Assembly (NCBI GenBank): GCA_964006375.1
Contig: OZ023270.1
Location: 53,651,820 to 53,715,819, forward strand
Length of the DNA stretch: 64,000 bases
Reading direction: 5' to 3'
From: Tillus elongatus
Taxonomy: Eukaryota > Arthropoda > Insecta > Coleoptera > Cleridae
In this document: in pieces, positions 11,743-26,097 of the stretch
Layout of the letters: each line of letters begins with the position of its first letter
How positions within the stretch are numbered: position 1 is the stretch's first letter
Translations under genes and position numbers: made by a program
Notes under the pieces: generated by a model
Told to the model about the DNA's origin: nothing
Seen by the model: the letters and a program-made list of their open reading frames with translations, nothing else
Database searches by the model: none

Positions 11743-11880
11743 AGAACCCAATTCATCACAACACATTTTTAAGGACCTGACGATCGCTCCACATTTTTTG
11801 ATGACCCTAACCTCGTTAATGAAATGATCGTCGGGTCTTTACAAATGTGTTGTGGTGAATTGAGTTCTCCAAAAGTGTAA
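11743..11880 (+). ncRNA. foldback with degenerate hammerhead-ribozyme core (HHR-1)
   Basis: Arms GAGAACCCAATTCATCACAA (11748) and TTGTGGTGAATTGAGTTCTC (11850) are inverted copies, extending inward through GACCTGACGATCG. Between them lies a hammerhead-like core: TGATGA (11799-11804), a stem II around CCTAACCTCGTTAA, GAAA (11821), GATCGTC (11826-11832). Relative to the canonical CUGANGA...GAAA core the first C is T and the A after GAAA-C is altered, so self-cleavage is doubtful. Its interpretation rests on better copies elsewhere in the window. Confidence 0.5.
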
Positions 11881-11904
11881 TTATCAGCGTTCATCATAGT
11901 TTCT

Positions 11905-12119
11905 AATATTCACTTAGTAAATGAGATACAATATACATCTCCAATTACACCTCGTGTTTTAATATATAGATAATATGCAGCTTGGGTACCTCAGTGAGCA
12001 GAGCGTTGGTCTATTTAGTCAAGCAAATAATGGACAACACTTGGTTCTAATCCTTTTTTAGGCCTTTATTTTAAAGCTTTGCTTTGTAACCTTGTTTGGG
12101 GTTATAAATAAATAAATAA

Positions 12120-12123
<4 letters not shown>
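11905..12123 (+). mobile_element. tRNA-derived SINE, copy in left arm of an inverted pair
   Basis: A tRNA-like head at about 11978-12053 has an A-box-like TACCTCAGTGAGCAGAGCG and a B box GGTTCTAATCC (one mismatch to GGTTCRANTCC). A body and a 3' tail of TAAA repeats (12105-12124) follow, then a TA array. The same sequence occurs inverted at 13434-13645. RNA polymerase III would transcribe such an element from the internal boxes. Confidence 0.6.
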
Positions 12124-12205
<82 letters not shown>

Positions 12206-12672
12206 AACCGATAACTCAAAAAATAATTAACCGATTTCAATGAAACTCGACAAGTGCCTTCCTTTTACTAATGGCTTAGACGAGTTCGTTAGCCAGGAAA
12301 AACCGACAAGGTTTTCACGGAAAATTTTGAGTTTTCTTTTGAAAACAAATTTGTTCTCCGAAAATTACAAAGATATTTCAATGAAATTTCATGGATATGT
12401 TGCCTTGCAAAAGACCTTACTACCCACTAAAATTGAAGTTTCTAAGTTTATAAAAAATTGAGTTATTCAAATTTTAAGTTTTCTTTAGAAAAATTGTTTG
12501 ACTCCGCAAATTACAAAATTATTTTAATGAAATTTAATTGACACGTTGCCTTAGGAAAGACCTTACTACGTATCAAAATTCAACTTTCTAAGTTTATAGA
12601 AAATTGAGTTATTCAAATTTGAATCATTTTATAAAAATTCACTACCATAACGCACTTGCTGCGTCCCAAAAT
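12124..12672 (-). mobile_element. family-B copy B2, right end missing, TA array at 12124-12203
   Basis: Reads from a TA array through CCAACCGATAACTCAAAAAA and the family-B body to a left end at about 12640-12672 (CACTACCATAACGCACTTGC then TGCGTCCC). No right-end hairpin beyond the TA array: the SINE tail meets the array directly. Confidence 0.7.
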
Positions 12673-12866
12673 TTGTTGTTTATATACAGGTGATTTAAAA
12701 TAAGTATACGGCAGAATTCTTTGGAAATAAATATTTGCAGAATTTTATTATAAAATATGAGCTGGAGTTACGGTAGCGAAATGCAATTTTCGTTACAAGT
12801 TTTTACATTGTCGTATAGATATACTCCAAATATGCGTTTTGTATTTCTGTTCTTATTATTATTAAA

Positions 12867-12927
<61 letters not shown>

Positions 12928-13433
12928 TGCATAATTGTGAATTTAATTTCATTGTTGATGTTAAGCAACTTGTGATCCCCAAGGTACGGTCGGTGTATTA
13001 TGAGAAAAATGTAACTCCCAACCTATAATATGTTTAAAGCTATAATGTAATTATACTTATTTGTTCATTTCTATTCAATTTAGGCTAATAGTGCCTATAA
13101 TTTATGTATCTTGATTGTTAGTTAAACAATGACGGTTGTCTGAAATCCAGACTAAAGAATGTAAATAAGTAGTTAAATGATTCTGGAAATAAAGTGTTTG
13201 TCTCCAATCAAAGATATTGCTTTACACATGTATTTTATACGAGGGATATTTGATATCTACTTTATATGATTTTATGTTCTGTAGGGATATACTTTAAAGG
13301 TTTGAATATAAGTAAGAAGTGAATCAAGAGCATCAATCCATCGTTAGTGGGCTCATTTAGAAGTCAGCTGAGCATTTTTAACGTGTTGTAGTGCAAAGCC
13401 TTATGTAAAATACACATATATAAAATACGATCT
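12673..13433. other. unassigned, with (TA)n array at 12869-12922
   Basis: A 54-bp TA array is the only clear feature. Open frames crossing it encode only alternating Tyr-Ile and are not genes. Confidence 0.5.
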
Positions 13434-13645
13434 ATTTATAACCCCAAACAAGGTTACAAAGCAAAGCTTCAAAATAAAGGCCTAAAAAAGGATTAGAACC
13501 AAGTGTTGTCCAATTATTTGCTTGACTAAATAGACCAACGCTCTGCTCACTGAGGTACCCAAGCTGCATATTATCTATATATTAAAACACAAGGTGTAAT
13601 TGGAGATGTATATTGTATCTCATTTACTAAGTGAATATTAGAATA
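13434..13645 (-). mobile_element. tRNA-derived SINE, inverted copy of 11905-12123
   Basis: Near-identical to the reverse complement of 11905-12123, including B box (GGATTAGAACC at 13492), A-box-like region (CGCTCTGCTCACTGAGGTA) and the upstream TAGTAAATGAGATACAATAT. The arms are separated by about 1.3 kb. Confidence 0.6.
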
Positions 13646-13649
13646 AGTA

Positions 13650-13740
13650 CACTTGGAGAACACCCAAATCACCACAACACATATTTCAGAGACCTTACGA
13701 TCGTTTCGTTGACCAAGTCAACATCTTCAAAGGAAGAAAA
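13650..13740 (-). ncRNA. hammerhead-like motif HHR-2
   Basis: On the minus strand: TTGAAGA (complement of 13724-13730), a 6-bp stem II GTTGAC...GTCAAC, GAAAC (13703-13707), then the palindrome CGATCG and the 3' helix-I strand AAGGTC. One substitution in the conserved box (C to T). It is followed by the shared right arm (GTGTTGTGGTGATTTGGGTG). Part of a Penelope-like or retrozyme end. Confidence 0.55.
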
Positions 13741-14096
13741 ATTCTAACATAAAAAACTAGATCCCGTATATTTATATCGCGTCAAAGAAAACGAACTAGT
13801 CCGAAGGAAATTTGTCGTCCAAGAACGATCGTTTGTTTATTGCGCAGTGAAACAGGTCGGAGACCTGCTTTAATCTTTTGGTCGACAAATTTATGACCCT
13901 TATCTAATATAGGTTTAAAAAGGACCGGCGTTCTTTAAAGAAACAGCACGTTTCCTTTCGATCTAGAACTTTACAATGTGGATATTGGTTTATGCCGATA
14001 AAGACATCTGCTGAGATAAACAACATAAACTCAAATCATCTCTTTTAAAAATAGAAAACTAAAACCCAGATGTCTGTCTCACCGTGTTACCTTTAA
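13741..14096. other. unassigned; probably upstream part of the same ribozyme-bearing retroelement end
   Basis: Lies just upstream (minus sense) of HHR-2, where a Penelope-like 3' untranslated region would be expected by analogy with 47400-47700. No coding motif was recognised. Confidence 0.3.
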
Positions 14097-14431
14097 CAAA
14101 GGAAAAATAGTTCAACTAAAATACTACACAAAAACTAAATATTGATTTTAATTCTAACTTCATTAAATCGTGCGCCACCTGTAATTTCTAGCCCATTGTT
14201 TGCTCTTTGCATTTGACCGCTTAAATACTCATAATTAGTCTGGTAGAATAATAAATTATGGTCAATAACTCGACCGGTTTATACATATACTAATCACTAT
14301 GTTTGTCTTGATTTAAATACCTATTCGGTTTTTGTATCTATGTAGTCAATATAAATATTTTCACGTAGAATTAAAATCAATATTTAGTTTTTGTGTAGTA
14401 TTTTAGTTGAACTATTTTTCCTTTGTTAAAT
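14097..14431. repeat. foldback with ~63-bp inverted arms
   Basis: Arms at 14097-14160 and 14365-14431 are near-perfect inverted copies (AACAAAGGAAAAATAGTTCA at the left, TGAACTATTTTTCCTTTGTT at the right) around about 205 bp of unrelated sequence. No coding capacity; MITE-like. Confidence 0.75.
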
Positions 14432-14850
14432 ACACACAATAACTCAAAATAAATGCAGGTAACAAAAGAGATAACCAGTAAGGTGAGATATGCCAAAGGC
14501 AGCAGGATAAATTCTTAAAGCATAGTTAACCATAAAAGGTAAGGTATGCCTTATGCTAGGGAGAGATAAAATTAGATAACAATGATTTCCCTATGTAAAT
14601 ACTAACTCCAGTTAGAATCGAGTTAGATAATGAGATATAGCCATGATCACAATATAAGATAAAGATATGTTGAGATAATTAGTCACAATAATCAACACGT
14701 AACAAGAAAACTCCAGTTGACCAAACTTGAGGAAACTCAGCAAAGAGGAAAATGAGAAATATACAGACATTTATATATAAACAAATAAAACCAGCATAGA
14801 GAGGCACAAAAAAGCAAAGGTAAGTAACAGAGAAATTGTGTTAATCATCC
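14432..14850. other. unassigned sequence
   Basis: A/G-rich, with repeated GATAA/GAGATA words but no clear period. No gene recognised. Confidence 0.35.
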
Positions 14851-14854
14851 ACAG

Positions 14855-15225
14855 TAGGATCTAAACCCTGATAAGCCTTCATATCTTTTATGTGTAAGTT
14901 TCCTAAATGTTTCCTATAAAGATCACTCAGCTCACAAACAAAGTTGGAGATTTGCTTATTTCACACAGGATAAATTTAGGAGCTAATTTAGCTTTATAAT
15001 ACCAAAGCAAATCAAACCACCAACTTTTAAGGAAAGTGGGGTGTCTTCGAAGATAATACCATCGCTTATATAGATCATGGGATTTCTGCAACCGTTGCCG
15101 AACGTCAAGGTATAGTTTAAGTAGACCCTATAGATGATCTTGCCACTGCATCAGAAATCTGTAAATTTTCAGTCCTGTAGAAATCGACATGGAGAGGAAT
15201 ATGTCTGTCGAAAACTAAGAACGAA
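14855..15225 (-). pseudogene. Gypsy-like Pol C-terminus (integrase tail) relic
   Basis: Minus-strand translation gives, in frames broken by indels, LYLDVRQRLQKSHD, YLRRHPTF, KAKLAPKF and GNLHIKDMKAYQ. This order (coiled linker, LRR-x-P, KLAPKF, then G-x-x-H-x-KDxKxY) matches the integrase C-terminal (GPY/F) region of Ty3/Gypsy polyproteins. At least two frameshifts and stops are present; no protease, RT or LTR adjoins. The identification is by motif order only. Confidence 0.55.
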
Positions 15226-15444
15226 GTAGTAATACGATAATTATTTTTTTTACATTTATTTATCTATTAGTTTACATGTTCACATTTGTATTCTAATTGA
15301 TAATTTACTATTAAGGATTTTTTTACATACACATGCTTAAAATATATTATCTGCTATGTTAAGACTTAAAATTAAAACATTAAATTTGCTTCCTGTATAT
15401 GTTACATGTAAACATCATTTATTACTACTGCTAATATTACCTTA

Positions 15445-15837
15445 TTAAAGAGAAAAAATGTGCCCACTAAACTTTTTTATTGTTCCATTTTTTATTTTGT
15501 TCAATCTATCAACTCTAAATATTTGTTTTGTCTCGGACAATTCATAATTTTTTTCTAAGTTTATGTATATGATCCCTGAACAGAACCAGATCCATGATAG
15601 CCTTTCATTTTCACTGAGATTATTATTTTCAAACATGTTTAACAAGTCCAATTTGTTGATATCTTTTTTATAAAGTTTATTTATTTTTTCTTGCAACCAT
15701 TTCCAATTTTCTTTTGTACGCTTACATTCTTTTATCCTGTCTGTTAGGGTGTCTTCTACTCCACAATATTTACTGTTTGAGGTTAGCTGTATTTTATGTT
15801 TCTTTAGTTTAACCCCTACTGGGTAATTATTATTCAT
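15445..15837 (-). pseudogene. C-terminal region of L1/Tx1-like ORF2
   Basis: 130 codons open, including CGVEDTLTDRIKECKRTKENWKWLQEK in a Cys-rich context (written here as CGVEDTLTDR and ECKRTKENWKWL). This Cys-plus-Trp pattern is typical of the region after the RT in Tx1/L1-like ORF2 proteins. Separated from the RT by stops near 15840-16060. Confidence 0.6.
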
Positions 15838-16061
15838 GGCTCTAAATACTGAAGATCTCCATTTTGTATTTATGCATGAGTTACTTACGTTCTTCCATAT
15901 TTCCTTCCACTTTAAATTTGGGAGCTTTTCTTGGACTTTTGGTATTTTATTTGCTTTTCCATCGTTTTCTTATACAGTGTAGATGTTGTTGTGTTCTTAC
16001 ATTGGTCGATATTCATTTGTAATATGAAATCCTGTAAATATTGGTATGTTTTGATTGGTAT

Positions 16062-16280
16062 CTATTGTTGTCTATGGAAAATACTGTTTATTATAGAATT
16101 ATAATTTATTGATGTGTCTGTCTTGTTCCATGATTTTTGCTGCCTATTGATAAACAATGCCATTGCTTTGTTATATATGTGTACCCGTTGCAAACCTCCT
16201 TCACTATTTTTCAAGTATAACTGGTGTCTGGATATGCGGTATAGATGTCCTTTCCATAAAAATGTTCCCAAGATCTTCAC
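16062..16280 (-). pseudogene. post-RT region of L1/Tx1-like ORF2
   Basis: The open stretch reads FLWKGHLYRISRHQLYLKN and SEGGLQRVHIYNKAMAL. The F-L-W-x-G...GGL...P/H-I pattern follows the RT domain in many L1/Tx1 and related ORF2 proteins. Another part of the same broken gene. Confidence 0.65.
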
Positions 16281-16553
16281 AATTGTTTGACTTTTTTTGA
16301 GGTAAGGGAACTGTTTGTGCCATATACCATAATTTAGACAGCAGGTAACTATTTATATACCAATTTTTTTAATTAAGTCTAATTTCAACATAGAATCCTG
16401 ATTTATTTATTTTTTCTATTTTTTTTTTATTACATTTTCCCAATTTTTTTCTGCCAATTCTTCATGTTTCGCAGTATATATGATTCCCAGACTTTTTATC
16501 TCTTTTATTGTATCAATTTCTATTTCTGTGCGATTATTTTTTTCTGTCCATTT

Positions 16554-17270
16554 TTAGAGTTTTAGTACTTTCGTTTTTGTTGTATTTATCTTTGCATTTG
16601 TTCCGCGCTCATATATTTTTAATTTTTCTCTTAATATCCCTAGTTCTTTATCATTTGTTATATATACATTAACGTCATCTGCATATGCATTTATTAAGGT
16701 GTCATTTATTTTTATGCCTGTCAACGTATGTTGTATTAATCGGATCAATGGATCTAATGAAATACTGAATAAAATCATAGACAGGGGACATCCTTGTCTA
16801 ACCGAGGATGCGATTTGTATTGACTCTGATAAGAAGCCATTTAACATAATTCGGGATGTTGCACTGGCATACGTTTCTCTTATTATGTTTATTATTTTGT
16901 CTGGAAATTTCATGGCTTTCATTACCTCCCATAAATAACTGTGGGCCACTCTGTCAAATGCTTGTTTAAAATCTATATTTACTATACCTGCGGAATTTAT
17001 TTTACCATTTTCAGTTTTAATTATCAAGTCTCTGTTTATCATGTTGTTCTGGAATAACGACCTTTCGGTTCCGCAAGTTTGTCCCTTATGTAGTACTTTG
17101 TCTATAACTTTAGACACTCTTCTTGCTAATATTTTCATAAATAATTTATAATCTGTATTTGGTAAGGTAATAGATCTACAATTGTCTAAAGTACTTGCGT
17201 TTTTACATTTCTTAATTAATATAATAACAGCTTCACCAATTTTTTTATGTATCTTTGTTTCCTTTATCAT
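16554..17270 (-). pseudogene. reverse transcriptase part of L1/Tx1-like ORF2
   Basis: 238 codons open. RT blocks are clear: CRSITLPNTDYKLFMKIL (block 1), NIDFKQAFDRVAHSYLW (block 3 with catalytic Asp), SVRQGCPLSMILFSISLDPL (block 4) and NAYADDVNVY (catalytic YADD). The catalytic residues remain, but stops separate it from the endonuclease (gap 17271-17509) and from the C-terminus, so the whole protein cannot be made from this copy. Confidence 0.85.
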
Positions 17271-17509
17271 TTTGTTGAATAGCTTTTGTGATATCGTTCC
17301 CTATTTCTTCAAAAAATTCTTTATAAAATTCGTATGATAATCCATCAATTCCAGCGTTTTATTCTTTGGTATTTCATACAGTATTGTTTTTATCTCTTTT
17401 GTAGTAATTTCTTTTTCGATATTTTCAATATCATCTGAATTTATCGAATTTATCGTTGAATTGATATGTCAGCAAAATTTTAATATCCTCATTTTTTACA
17501 TTCTTTTTC

Positions 17510-18688
17510 TCAAACTTTTTTTTGGTGATACAGCTTGGCATATTTTATTATCTCCTTCATATTTTCGATCTTTTGGCTATTTTCATCATATAAGTGTGTA
17601 AACGATGATTTTTCATAATTGTTTTTTAACTTTATAATGTCGAACAATGACGTGTTTTGATTATCAAATACTTTGCATTTATTATCGTAATTTTCATTTA
17701 ATTGTTTTTCTTTTAGTTCTCTTATTGTCAATTGAGTTTCTCTAAATTCTTCGAATACGTCGTTTCCTTCATTTATCTTTTCTTGTAATTCTATTAATGT
17801 AGTATTATAGAACTCTAATAAGATTTTTTGGTTTTTTAATTTTTCAGCTTCTATTTGTTTGAGGACATTTTTTATTTTTTCTTTAAATATAGCAAACCAC
17901 CAACTTATTATATTTGTATTATATAGGCTGTGTTTCTTGATCTCGCATATCATATCTCTTATCTCTTTTTTCGTTTCCTCATTGTTTAATATATGCTTTT
18001 TTATTTTCCAATATCCCCATCCGTTTTTTCGTGTTATTGTATTATTTGTTTTTAAATATATTACTAATGCGTTATGATCTGAGAATGCAGTTGGTTTTAC
18101 TTTTGTGTTTTGTACAATATTTTGGTGACTTTTTGTTATATATCCTCTGTCTATTCGTGAGGCTGAATCTTTTCTTTGATATGTAAATTCAACTTTGTTT
18201 TTATGTATTATTTCCCACACATCACATATTTTTAATTTCTGAACTATATTTAATAGTGTTTTTGATATCATGCCCTCATTTTTTGTGTCTTTCTTTTTTA
18301 AAACACAATTGAAGTCGCCTATTATTAACATTGGCTTGTTCATATTTATATGGCAGTTTAGATCTTCTTGAAAGAAACAATTTCTCTCTCTATAATTTTG
18401 TGTGCCTGACGGCGCATATATATTGATGTACCTTATGTTTTCTATAGTTGCTGAAATAATTCTTCCATCTGAACTCATAAGTATTTCTTTAGGTTCTAAA
18501 CCTCTTCTGTATATAATCCCCGTGCCTCTGTTATTGCTCCCAACATTATTTATACATTTATGACTGTTTGATATTTCGAATATATTAACGTTTAATTCTT
18601 GTATAAACAATATATCAATATCATGTTTGATCACAAAATCTTTTAACAAGCTTTGTTTCACTTTATTTTTTAAACAGTTTATATTCAC
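17510..18688 (-). pseudogene. endonuclease part of L1/Tx1-like ORF2
   Basis: 392 codons open. The apurinic-type endonuclease fold is indicated by MNINCLKNK (Asn), IQELNVN (Glu), INIYAPSG (Tyr), LIIGDFNCVL (Asp/Asn), SRIDRGYIT and FSDHNALV (Asp/His). After residue 220 the protein becomes Lys/Glu-rich linker. The start Met is reasonable because INCLKNK normally lies within the first residues of such ORF2 proteins. The reading frame is lost before the RT. Confidence 0.85.
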
Positions 18689-18714
18689 TGATGCAATTGT
18701 TCGTATTAAATTGA

Positions 18715-18717
<3 letters not shown>

Positions 18718-18794
<77 letters not shown>
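18718..18794. repeat. (TA)n array between the two ORFs of the L1/Tx1-like element
   Basis: 77 bp of alternating TA lying between the ORF1 and ORF2 remains. Confidence 0.95.
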
Positions 18795-18797
<3 letters not shown>

Positions 18798-18807
18798 ATT
18801 GTATTAC

Positions 18808-20009
18808 TTACTTGTGTTCATTTTTTTTCTTTGGGCTTCTGTTTTTCGTACTTTCTTTTTCTTTCACCCTGTCTATATTGTCCTGATCTTCTTTATCAGG
18901 TTCTTTATGTACTATTACCTTCTCTTGAGACAAGTTGATTCTAATTTTTGGTATTCTTTCTTCGTCTTCTTCCTCACTTGAACTTGTGAGCATTTTTTAT
19001 TTTATTTTCTTTTCCTTTTTGTTGCTTTTGTCTCCCTGATCTGTGTTATCGTCACTAATTTCTATTACTTCACTTTGATTTTCATTATTGTCGTTGACTT
19101 TTTATTTACTTTGTTCTGCATTTTGTTCGTTTTCACCTTTCGTTTCTTCTTTCTCCGTGTTTTCTCTTTGTTCAACTTCCACTTCTCGTCTTTCATTTAT
19201 AATTGGTGCATTTGGTCTTCTTATGTTTACTATTCTATTATTTCCCCTTTTTGGGCAATCTTTCTTATAGTGCCCAATTTCATTGCAGAAGTGTAGTGTA
19301 TTTATTTGTCCATAATAAGTTACTAAAGAAGTGTAACCATTTATTTTTAAATATGAGGGAACTGGTCTATCCATTATCATGCCTATTGTACGTACCCCAT
19401 TTTCTACTGGAAATATATCATCTGATCCACTCCATTTTTCATTTACTATATATTTGATTTACCATATTTGTTAAGTTCATCCTCTATTTTCTTATTTTCC
19501 ATTTCTATTGGAAAGTCATATATTCTAACCTTTATTTTTTCTAATTCTTCACATATTTCTATCTTATGTCTGCCGTCTTCATCTTCATAGTTTATTTCAT
19601 TATTTTCTATCTCTTACACAATTTTTTGTGCCAATACTTTCGTGATCACCTTTATATATACCTTTTTTCTGATGTGATCAAATTGTATACATTCAACTTG
19701 ATCAAAACTCAATTTTAATTTGTCTTTAATTAGCTTGTGCAACTCTATATTGTTCGGTCTCTTTCTGACACTCTTAAAATCTAAAGTAATTGTATTGATT
19801 CTTTTTATCGACATATTTTGATAACTTATCACTTTCGGCTGTATCAATATACGTGTTAATCGCTTCGAATACACCGAAATATTGTAATAAACTTTCTGGT
19901 CCTTTGAATATGATTGGCTACAGATGATATCTGACATTATACCAGATAGCTTGGACTTTGTAGGGTTCCAAAAAAACGAATTTCTACAAAAATTAAGCCC
20001 TATTGTCAC
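18808..20009 (-). pseudogene. ORF1 relic of the L1/Tx1-like element, with zinc-knuckle remnant
   Basis: Three open segments: 20009-19614 (N-terminal, 131 codons, ending IKVITKVLAQKIV), 19380-19102 (HFCNEIGHYKKDCPKRGN, a CCHC zinc knuckle lacking its first Cys, then Glu/Asn-rich sequence) and 18993-18808 (acidic then basic tail). ORF1 proteins of this group bind the element RNA and chaperone it. Stops and frame changes between segments make it a pseudogene. Confidence 0.65.
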
Positions 20010-20020
20010 AGATCAAAAGA

Positions 20021-20400
20021 GAAATTGAATAGTGACTTTAGGAAGTAGTTTTAGCTGTGATGGACAAACACAAAATTATAAAAAAGTTGCATGTGCAAAC
20101 AATAAGCTTTACCACCCTTCTTTTAACGGGGAAAAGGTTTCATAAGATTGATGGGCAACACTCTTGTATTTCCACATCAAGCACACGGGAAGTTGATGCA
20201 GGGACTTGTGAACCGTCCAGATGTCACACTCTTTTTTTCTCTCCCTCAGGGCTCGCCCCGATAGCACTGCAACCTTTGGTTTATTGTACATATGTCACAC
20301 TCTTGTAAATACAAATAAACTAACTTGCTCATCGTCAGCCAATAGTAAAAGTCACCTACACGAGACAAAGTCTTAGAAAACCAGAGTGACTCGAAATGGG
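20021..20400. other. unassigned sequence
   Basis: No gene or repeat recognised. Confidence 0.35.
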
Positions 20401-20537
20401 AGCCTCATGAAATTCTTTCATAATGGCCTCACGATCGCGTTCCTAACGACAAAAATCACATACTACGAAACATTAGAAACACCCAAAAACCAGCGACAAC
20501 ACCACAACAAGAGCTACAGACCCATCGCAACAGCATA

Positions 20538-20827
20538 AAACCTTCCTACCATACATCAAAGGTGTCACCGACAAAATCAGCTGAATTTTTAAAACCCATA
20601 TCAAAACCATATTCACAACAGAGCGAAAACTGGCAAGTCTAATAAAAACCTCCAATAATATGATTCCAAACGAATCTCATGGAGTTTACGAAATTCCTTG
20701 TACCAACTGTTCCTGAACTTATATAGGACAAAAGGACAAATGAATAGCCGTATCCACAATAGAATACCTATATGAACATACCCTCGCAGTTAGAAAATGC
20801 GACGCCTCATCTGCTTGGCCAACCATC

Positions 20828-20830
<3 letters not shown>
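20538..20830 (+). pseudogene. Penelope-like element, GIY-YIG endonuclease relic P1
   Basis: One frame, interrupted by a few stops, reads LPYIKGVTDKIS, THIKTIFTTERKLASLIKT, GVYEIPCTNCS, then TYIGQKDK and EHTLAVRK. This is the linker plus GIY-YIG nuclease of Penelope-like retroelements (LPYIKGVTDKI...GIYEIPC...YIGQTKR...EH). The (TA)n array at 20831 truncates it. The reverse transcriptase part should lie upstream but is not recognisable. The stops make it non-functional. Confidence 0.75.

Positions 20831-20912
<82 letters not shown>
20831..20912. repeat. (TA)n array truncating the Penelope relic
   Basis: 82 bp of TA directly after the last readable codons of P1. Confidence 0.95.
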
Positions 20913-20913
<1 letters not shown>

Positions 20914-20938
20914 TTTATTTGTTTGCTGTACTTGTGGT

Positions 20939-21050
20939 GATTTTTTATTTGTTTACGTGGACTGCAGTTTCGAACCGTCCTGGTTCATCATTAGCACGCT
21001 ACAGAGTAGCGACGGTTCGAATCTGCAGTCCACGTAAACAAATAAAAAAA

Positions 21051-21053
<3 letters not shown>
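20939..21053. repeat. 115-bp palindrome abutting a family-A left end
   Basis: TTTTTTATTTGTTTACGTGG at 20939 is the inverse of CCACGTAAACAAATAAAAAA ending at 21050; arms continue through CTGCAG and TTCGAACCGTC, around a loop with GCGACGGTTCGAA. The right arm runs straight into the left end of family-A copy A1. Confidence 0.8.
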
Positions 21054-24152
<3,099 letters not shown>

Positions 24153-25953
24153 TCTCGACGCAGCAAGTGCGTTATGATAGCGAATTTTCGTAAAAAATAT
24201 TTTTAATGACAAATAACCTTGTTTTTAAAAGGACATTTGGTTGGCAGTATAACCTATATAGTAGTAATCATTAAAATTGCTTTGTTGTGTCAAAAAGTAG
24301 AAACATTTTCCGAAAATAAAATAAAAAGTTCCAGAAAAAACTGGTCTCATTTTCCTGGACAAAGAACCTCTTCAAGCTATTTACACACCTGCTAAGATAT
24401 AATTATTGACAAACATCTTTATGACCCAAAATGAAAAAAAAAATATGAAAATTTGCAAAAATTTCTTTTACAAAAATTCACCTTTTTTTGCCTAAATTGC
24501 CTGCAGTAGTGTTACACTAAATTATATTTTTTTACAAGAATTCGACAACTTTTTTTTTACAATAACTTACTAATCATTTATTATTAATTTAAAAAAATTC
24601 ACAAAAATGTTCCAAAAATGATTTCTACGGAAAGGCTAAAAACATTTCTGCGAAAAATTTTCAAATTCAGCCATTATTTGAGAGTGCTTGTATGCGGCAG
24701 CTAAATTTTTTCGACGAATAATACACACAAAAAGCTCTCTGAATGCGTCATTTCCATGGGACTATCTATTGGTAAAAACGCCGTTTTACAATTTGTGATG
24801 TGTGTGTCTGTGCAATGTGCAAAAAACGTGAAAAGTTGCAAAACAATTGAAATAACCCACAAACAATGAACGATATCATTTTTTTTCCTTACAAACATGC
24901 ATTATAATTCAATGGAAAATGCAAAAATGCCATAACATAAGGGGTGTTCTATTAAAAAAAGAAAGTGTGTATGACCAACGACTTCAGGGCCACGCTGTGA
25001 TTATCAAAATAATTTTATAAAATGCAGCTCAAAACACCATATAATTAATGTATACAATTTTTGCTCGTATCTTGTATATAAAATAATATATTGAGTTTTA
25101 CCATATTGAGTTTTGCCCTGTATCTTACGTGTAAATAGACAACAACTGAAACTTATTCCTTATATGTGTTTTAGGGATTCTAGCTCGTGCTCATTTGAAG
25201 AAATCTTTTCAAAATTCATAAGTCGCGGTCTTCTCAATAACAAATTTTTTCTACGAAAATAGAGACTATCAAACCATAAACCATATAGCTAAAACTACTT
25301 CCAAAGCATCAGAAAGAGGGTCTATTTAAAATGGATTTTCTGAAAATATTTTAGTAAAATGAAGGGCAATGATGGTTGAAGCTGAAACTTAAGGCCGTGT
25401 AAATCACACTTATTAAGACATTTCTTCTACACAATCCGTATTTGTTTCAGATTATTTGCTTGAAAATTGCAAATTTTGACGTTTCAAATCGCAAATTTGA
25501 CGTTTTAAGAAGAAAAATTATAAAATTTTCACAATATTTTTTCTGCTACTTCTTGCCCTTGCGTCAAGAAAAGTTAACCGGTGGATGTAATATACAATTG
25601 ATTTTGTTACCCAAACAAAATATTTTGTTCTTGTGCTTTCCTCTGATCACCAGTGTCACCCAATGTTTTTTTCTTTACATGCCTATAAATTTTTCTCCTT
25701 TTAATGTAGATATCTGAATTTCGGCTCGTAGGGTAAGTTTAATAGTAGAAACGTATATCACAAATTTGGTTGTCATAGCTTTGTTAGTTTGGGAGATACA
25801 AAAATTTTCCAGAAGAAACCGAAAAATTTTCCCGGAAAAACTAGTCCACTTTTCCTGGCTAACGAACTTATCCAAGCCACTTACAAAAGGATGGTAAGTA
25901 CAAAATTTCATCAAAATCGGCCCATTATTTTTTGGGTTATCGGTGTGATATAT

Positions 25954-26048
<95 letters not shown>

Positions 26049-26097
26049 ACAGACCTCCTCATTTGTGAATTCTTCGTCGTACGAAGAATTCGCTAAA
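24153..26097 (+). mobile_element. family-A copy A2, diverged; TA core 25956-26044
   Basis: Left end GTCTCGACGCAGCAAGTGCG and TTATGATAGCGAATTTTCG; recognisable body blocks (ATGCATTATAATTCAATGGA at 24895, TATTTAAAATGGATTTTCTG, GTTAACCG region, GAGATACAAAAATTTTC, CTAACGAACTTATCCAAGCC), then GGTTATCGGTGTGATATATC, a TA core, and a right end ATTTGTGAATTCTTCG/CGAAGAATTCGCTAAAA. Longer than other copies because of extra sequence at about 24380-24890. Confidence 0.75.

Larger units (their letters stand above)
15240..20020 (-). mobile_element. L1/Tx1-like non-LTR retrotransposon, decayed, two ORFs
   Basis: Reading leftward: ORF1 remains (20009 to about 18808), a TA array (18718-18794) in the inter-ORF region, endonuclease (18688-17510), reverse transcriptase (17270-16554) and a C-terminal region (16280-15445), then an A-rich 3' end (T-rich on the plus strand at about 15240). 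All coding parts keep the right order and strand, but ORF2 is split by stops and frameshifts. The size, about 4.8 kb, is near full length. Confidence 0.8.
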
